From Leifsonia poae (GTDB lineage: Bacteria > Actinomycetota > Actinomycetes > Actinomycetales > Microbacteriaceae), in NCBI RefSeq assembly GCF_027921845.1, contig NZ_BSEN01000015.1, forward strand, positions 196,636 through 260,635: a stretch of 64,000 nt of DNA, given 5' to 3'. The notes beneath the pieces are model-generated. The model was given only the letters and a program-made list of their open reading frames with translations. It searched no databases and was not told the origin of the DNA. This document shows, one piece after another, positions 60,714-64,000 of the stretch. Position 1 is the first letter of the stretch; every line of letters begins with the position of its first letter. A program made the translations under genes and the position numbers.

Positions 60714-61889
60714 ATGGTGGTGAGCGCGATGTGGTCGCGGGCGATCCTGTCGCACCGCAGCAGGCTCATGCACGACGTCCCGCGCCCGCCGTCGGACGGC
60801 GTCGTGCATGCCGGGGGGCCCGGCGGTGAACGGGTGCTGCTGATCGGCGGCGGGCCGGCCGTCGGATGGGGTGTTCTGACGCACGAGGTCGCCCTCGCGG
60901 GCCATCTGGCCCGGCGCGTTGCGCGGGACCTCGACTCCGGGGTCGACGTCGTCGTGCACGCCGACCCCCGGATGCTGGCGCGGGACCTTCCCGACGCGCT
61001 CGAGCACCTCGACGACCTGTCCTCCTTCAGTGCGGCAGTGATCACGGTCGGCGTCAACGATGCGCTGACGGCGACAGCCACCTCGGCGTGGACGACGAGC
61101 CTCCGCCGCGCGCTGGGTGTCTTGGAGGCCTCCGGAATCGATCCGGCTCGCGTCGTGCTGCTGGGAATCCAGACGGTATCGACGATACCGACGTACGCAG
61201 GTCGGGTGGGGGCGAGAGCGGACCGCCACCGGAACCGCCTCAACGCCGCGTCGTCGCGGTTGCTCTCGAGAGCGGGCTGCGCCCGGCTGGCCATGCTGAG
61301 CGATCCACAGCCGGGTACGGATCGCTATCGCGATTCGACCGTATACGCGCAGTGGGCGGGCGACCTCGCTCCGGCCGTGGTCGCAGCGCTGCGCGACCAT
61401 CGGCAGGCCATCGCGCCATCGGGCGACGACGGTCGCGCCCGGATCCAAGACCTGCTGACGCACGCCCAGGTGTCGGGGGATACCTCCATCGAGGCGGTGC
61501 TCGTCGACGTCCAGGCGCATTTCCGCGCGTCCTGGGCGGGACTGGTCGTGGTGGACGAGCGCGGAGAGCGCACCGTCGTCTCGTCGGGCGCCAGGCCCCT
61601 CCCGGATCCCGGCGTGCTCGCGCGCAACGCGTCGCAGATGGCCGGCCCCATCGTCGTGTACGACGCCCGGCGCGACGAGCGCACCCGCGCCGATCCGATC
61701 GTGTACAACGGCGGCCCGCAGTTCTTCGCGGCGATGCCGGTCGAAGCGCTGGAGCACGAGCGGATCGGCGCCCTCTGCGTGGCCGACCCCGACGTCAGGA
61801 CCGTGATCGATGTCGACGTCACGGTGCTGCGTGACGCGGCGCGCCGCATCCAGGCGTACCTGCGCTCGGCGGCCTCACGCGACCGTTGA
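60714..61889 (+). CDS. SGNH-hydrolase-like domain (degenerate active site) fused to GAF domain
   Basis: 391 aa. Residues about 40-225 resemble an SGNH/GDSL hydrolase: VLLIGGGPAVGWGVLTHEVALAGHLARRV occupies block I, where GDS would be, and VITVGVNDALT is the block III GxND. The nucleophile Ser is replaced (GGGP) and block V DxxH reads DSTVYAQWA, so the catalytic Ser and His appear lost. Residues about 240-385 form a GAF-like sensor (IEAVLVDVQAHFRASWAGLVVVDERGE, FFAAMPVE, IGALCVADPDVRTV). A non-catalytic ligand sensor is likely. ATG 60714 is chosen because GGAGGT precedes it; ATG 60696 is in frame. Confidence 0.72.
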   Translation: MVVSAMWSRAILSHRSRLMHDVPRPPSDGVVHAGGPGGERVLLIGGGPAVGWGVLTHEVALAGHLARRVARDLDSGVDVVVHADPRMLARDLPDALEHLDDLSSFSAAVITVGVNDALTATATSAWTTSLRRALGVLEASGIDPARVVLLGIQTVSTIPTYAGRVGARADRHRNRLNAASSRLLSRAGCARLAMLSDPQPGTDRYRDSTVYAQWAGDLAPAVVAALRDHRQAIAPSGDDGRARIQDLLTHAQVSGDTSIEAVLVDVQAHFRASWAGLVVVDERGERTVVSSGARPLPDPGVLARNASQMAGPIVVYDARRDERTRADPIVYNGGPQFFAAMPVEALEHERIGALCVADPDVRTVIDVDVTVLRDAARRIQAYLRSAASRDR

Positions 61890-61943
61890 CAGCCCTCGCT
61901 ACCGCTTCCGCCACCGCCACCGGTTCCGCCACCGCCGGAATCG

Positions 61944-62783
61944 TCAGTCGTCGGCGATGACCGAGAAGTCCTCCTCGCCGTGTCCGGATGCGATCGCGCG
62001 GTCGAGGGCGTCGGCGACCAGGGCGACCGCCGGAAGCGGCTTGACGCTGGTCGCGAGCATCAGGCGGGTGTCCTTCGCCAGCAGCGCCGCCGAGAACTGC
62101 GTGTCGTCGAAGGACCGCCCCACGACGGTCGGACCCTTCATCGCGGCGACGGGGGCGAGCGCGGTGATCCCCAGCGTCTCCAGCACCTCGTTCGGGCTCA
62201 GGCCGCCGGCTTCGCCGAGGCGGAGCGCCTCGATCAGCCCTTCGATCGAGACCGCCAGGGCGAGGTTCGCCACGAGCTTGCCGGCGGCGGCCTTGGCGGG
62301 GGAGTCGAGCATCCGGAGCTTGTTGGGGTCGGCCCAGAGCGAGACGATCGTGCGAGCGTCACGTGCGGCGTCGTGCTCCCCGCCCACCAGCACGCCGAGG
62401 GCGGCGGCACGGGCCGGCGCGAGCGAGCCGATCACGGGTGAGTGCACGTAGCGGATGCCCTGCTCACCGGCCCAGGCGGCGAACTCCTCTGCGTCGGCGG
62501 GGGCGACCGTCGTCACGTCGATCCAGAGCGCTCCGTCGGCGAACGGCAGGCCTGCACCGGTGATGACTTCCCTCACGGTGTCCGGTCCGAAGAGCGCGGA
62601 GACGACGGTCTGCGCCCCATCGACCGCCTCGGCGGCCGTCGAGGCGACCGTCGCGCCGCGACGGCCGATCACCGCGGCGGGTTCGGGCGAGCGATTCCAC
62701 ACGGTCACCGAGTGGCCGGCGTCGATGAGGTGGGGGACGAGCTCGCGACCCATACGGCCGAGTCCGAGAAAGGCGATGTTCAT
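61944..62783 (-). CDS. NAD(P)-dependent beta-hydroxyacid dehydrogenase/imine reductase-like
   Basis: 279 aa. The Rossmann motif GLGRMGRELVPHLIDAGHSVTVWNRS, the substrate loop (IDVTTVAPADAEEFA) and the catalytic Lys region AAGKLVANLAL are those of 3-hydroxyisobutyrate/6-phosphogluconate dehydrogenase-like enzymes. The block normally reading DAPVSGG is HSPVIGSL here, which leans toward the imine-reductase or uncharacterised branch. GGAGAC precedes ATG 62783. A CCGCCA simple-sequence run (61900-61935) lies downstream. Confidence 0.85.
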   Translation of the reverse strand: MNIAFLGLGRMGRELVPHLIDAGHSVTVWNRSPEPAAVIGRRGATVASTAAEAVDGAQTVVSALFGPDTVREVITGAGLPFADGALWIDVTTVAPADAEEFAAWAGEQGIRYVHSPVIGSLAPARAAALGVLVGGEHDAARDARTIVSLWADPNKLRMLDSPAKAAAGKLVANLALAVSIEGLIEALRLGEAGGLSPNEVLETLGITALAPVAAMKGPTVVGRSFDDTQFSAALLAKDTRLMLATSVKPLPAVALVADALDRAIASGHGEEDFSVIADD

Positions 62784-62822
62784 GTCTCCACTCTGCGCCG
62801 ATCGGCGCCGGGAGGGAAGACG

Positions 62823-64000
62823 TCAGCGCTCGGCCGGTGTCAGCGAGGCGCGTGCCCGGGCGAGCATCCGGCGCTCGGCGGCGTTGTCGGTGCGTGCGAT
62901 GGCCTCGTCGTACTCGGCGGCGGCCTCGGTCCTGCGACCAAGGCGGCGCAGCAGATCGGCACGGATGCCGTGCAGCAGATAGAACGTCTCGAGGCTTCCG
63001 GTCGTCCCGGTCAGGGCATCGACGACCGCCAGGCCGGCCGCCGCGCCCTGCGCCTCGCCGACGGCGACCGCACGGTTGAGTGCGACCACCGGGGTGGGCT
63101 GCACGGCGTGCAGCTGGTCGTACAGCGCCACGATCTGCGCCCAGTCGGTCTCCGATGCCCGGGGCGCCGAGCTGTGCACCGCCTGGATCGCCGCCTGCAG
63201 CTGGTACGGCCCGGGACGATCCCGTCGCAGGCACCACCGCACCAACGCCAGTCCCTCGTCGATCAGAGCCCGATCCCACAGGGCCCGATTCTGATCGGGC
63301 AGCAGCACAGGGTCGCCGTCGGCACCCACCCGTGCGCCACGTCGGGCGTCGATCAGCAGGAGCAGCGCGAGAAGGCCGGCCGCCTCCTCTTCGTCGGGCA
63401 TCAGCTCGAGCAGCAGGCGCGCGAGCCGGAGGGCCTCTGCGCAGAGCTCGTCGCGCACGAGGCGCTCGCCGCCGGTCGCCGTGTAGCCCTCGCTGAAGAT
63501 GAGGTAGACCACCGCGAGCACCGAGCGCAGGCGGTCGGGGAGGTCGGCCTCACGGGGGACGCGGTACGGGATGCGCGCATCCCGGATCTTGGCCTTGGCA
63601 CGCGACAGGCGCTGCCCCATCGTCGCCTCTGGCACCAGGAACGCGTGCGCGATCTCCGTCGTGGTCAGGCCGCCGAGCATCCGGAGGGTGAGCGCGACAC
63701 GCGATGCGGGCGCCAGTGCAGGGTGGCAGCAGGTGAAGATCAGGCGCAGCCGGTCGTCGTCCACGGGTGACTCCGGGTCTGCGGATGCCGCAGCGGGCTC
63801 CGACTGCGCGTGCAGGAGCGCTGCCTCGGCGATGCGGTCGCGTCCCGTCGCCTCGCGCCGCAGGCGGTCGATCGCACGGCGGCGCGCCGTGGTGATGATC
63901 CAGCCGGCCGGGCTCGGCGGCAGGCCGTCGACCGGCCAGCGCTGCGCGGCGGCAGTGAAGGCGTCCTGCACCGCATCCTCGGCGATGTCGAGGTCGCCGA
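62823..64000 (-). CDS. ECF sigma factor with C-terminal TPR-like extension (ECF42 type), 5' end beyond window
   Basis: At least 392 residues, cut at the right edge (the frame reads [21 protein letters not shown] from the border). Region 2 is partial and region 4 is [35 protein letters not shown]. The long C-terminal half ([40 protein letters not shown]-like, [22 protein letters not shown]) is the TPR-like extension typical of ECF42 (DUF6596). Known ECF42 factors lie next to a YCII/DGPF-domain gene that would be off the window. Start not visible. Confidence 0.88.
   Translation of the reverse strand, partial: GDLDIAEDAVQDAFTAAAQRWPVDGLPPSPAGWIITTARRRAIDRLRREATGRDRIAEAALLHAQSEPAAASADPESPVDDDRLRLIFTCCHPALAPASRVALTLRMLGGLTTTEIAHAFLVPEATMGQRLSRAKAKIRDARIPYRVPREADLPDRLRSVLAVVYLIFSEGYTATGGERLVRDELCAEALRLARLLLELMPDEEEAAGLLALLLLIDARRGARVGADGDPVLLPDQNRALWDRALIDEGLALVRWCLRRDRPGPYQLQAAIQAVHSSAPRASETDWAQIVALYDQLHAVQPTPVVALNRAVAVGEAQGAAAGLAVVDALTGTTGSLETFYLLHGIRADLLRRLGRRTEAAAEYDEAIARTDNAAERRMLARARASLTPAER

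Noticed and set aside
61900-61935. CCGCCA-type repeat as a CRISPR or functional array
   Set aside because: Short degenerate simple sequence in an intergenic gap, without spacers. No CRISPR-like array exists anywhere in the window.

Overview
The window is chromosomal DNA of a high-GC actinobacterium. I infer family Microbacteriaceae, probably Microbacterium or a close relative. The evidence is uniformly GC-rich coding sequence, GTG/TTG starts, a DUF3039 gene, actinobacterial-type tmRNA and initiator tRNA, and many genes whose -10 box (TAnnnT) lies only 6-8 nt before the start codon, the pattern of leaderless mRNAs. No IS element, prophage or CRISPR array is visible.

Layout. 0.1-3.7 kb: two ROK-family repressors, a 159-aa protein resembling the C-terminal domain of GH3 glycosidases, and a cysteine hydrolase. 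3.7-3.8 kb: initiator tRNA and a shared terminator. 3.95-9.95 kb: a tightly packed signalling/metabolic operon (receiver-PIG-L fusion, ATP-grasp ligase, PHP phosphoesterase, 51-aa membrane peptide, single-domain response regulator, PAS histidine kinase, nitrilase-family amidohydrolase). This is the best candidate in the window for an undescribed system. 9.9-13 kb: aminotransferase and HtrA protease. 13.1-20.1 kb: a surface-glycopolymer locus (two GT2 enzymes, a CDP-alcohol phosphotransferase, an ABC-2 exporter pair, a sugar/polyol nucleotidyltransferase), interrupted by three small unrelated genes.

20.3-39 kb is mainly housekeeping: an ABC exporter with a long basic tail, DUF3039, pncB, murI, rph-rdgB, a CDF metal exporter, DedA, tRNA-Leu, a luciferase-like oxidoreductase, MFS, prfB, ftsE-ftsX-smpB, a tyrosine phosphatase, SIMPL, tmRNA and an MBL hydrolase. 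39.1-40.7 kb holds a rifampicin monooxygenase (rox) preceded by a 19-bp element closely resembling the rifamycin-associated element. 41.3-43.6 kb holds an ABATE/CGNR regulator divergent from an MFS transporter with two matching inverted repeats between them.

43.7-49 kb encodes a peptide/nickel-type ABC importer (two permeases, fused double ATPase, lipoprotein). 49-51.4 kb is a more AT-rich accessory patch with an SMI1/KNR4-like gene, an orphan, a gene broken by an exact 26-bp tandem duplication, and a tRNA 3'-half-like remnant. 51.4-55 kb contains nucleobase salvage genes (NCS1 permease, cytosine-type deaminase, adenine deaminase). 55-64 kb holds a quinone oxidoreductase, an Na+/multidrug-type ABC exporter, an ArsR/SRPBCC pair, hisN-like phosphatase, tRNA-Lys, a degenerate SGNH-GAF protein, a beta-hydroxyacid dehydrogenase and an ECF sigma factor cut off by the right edge.
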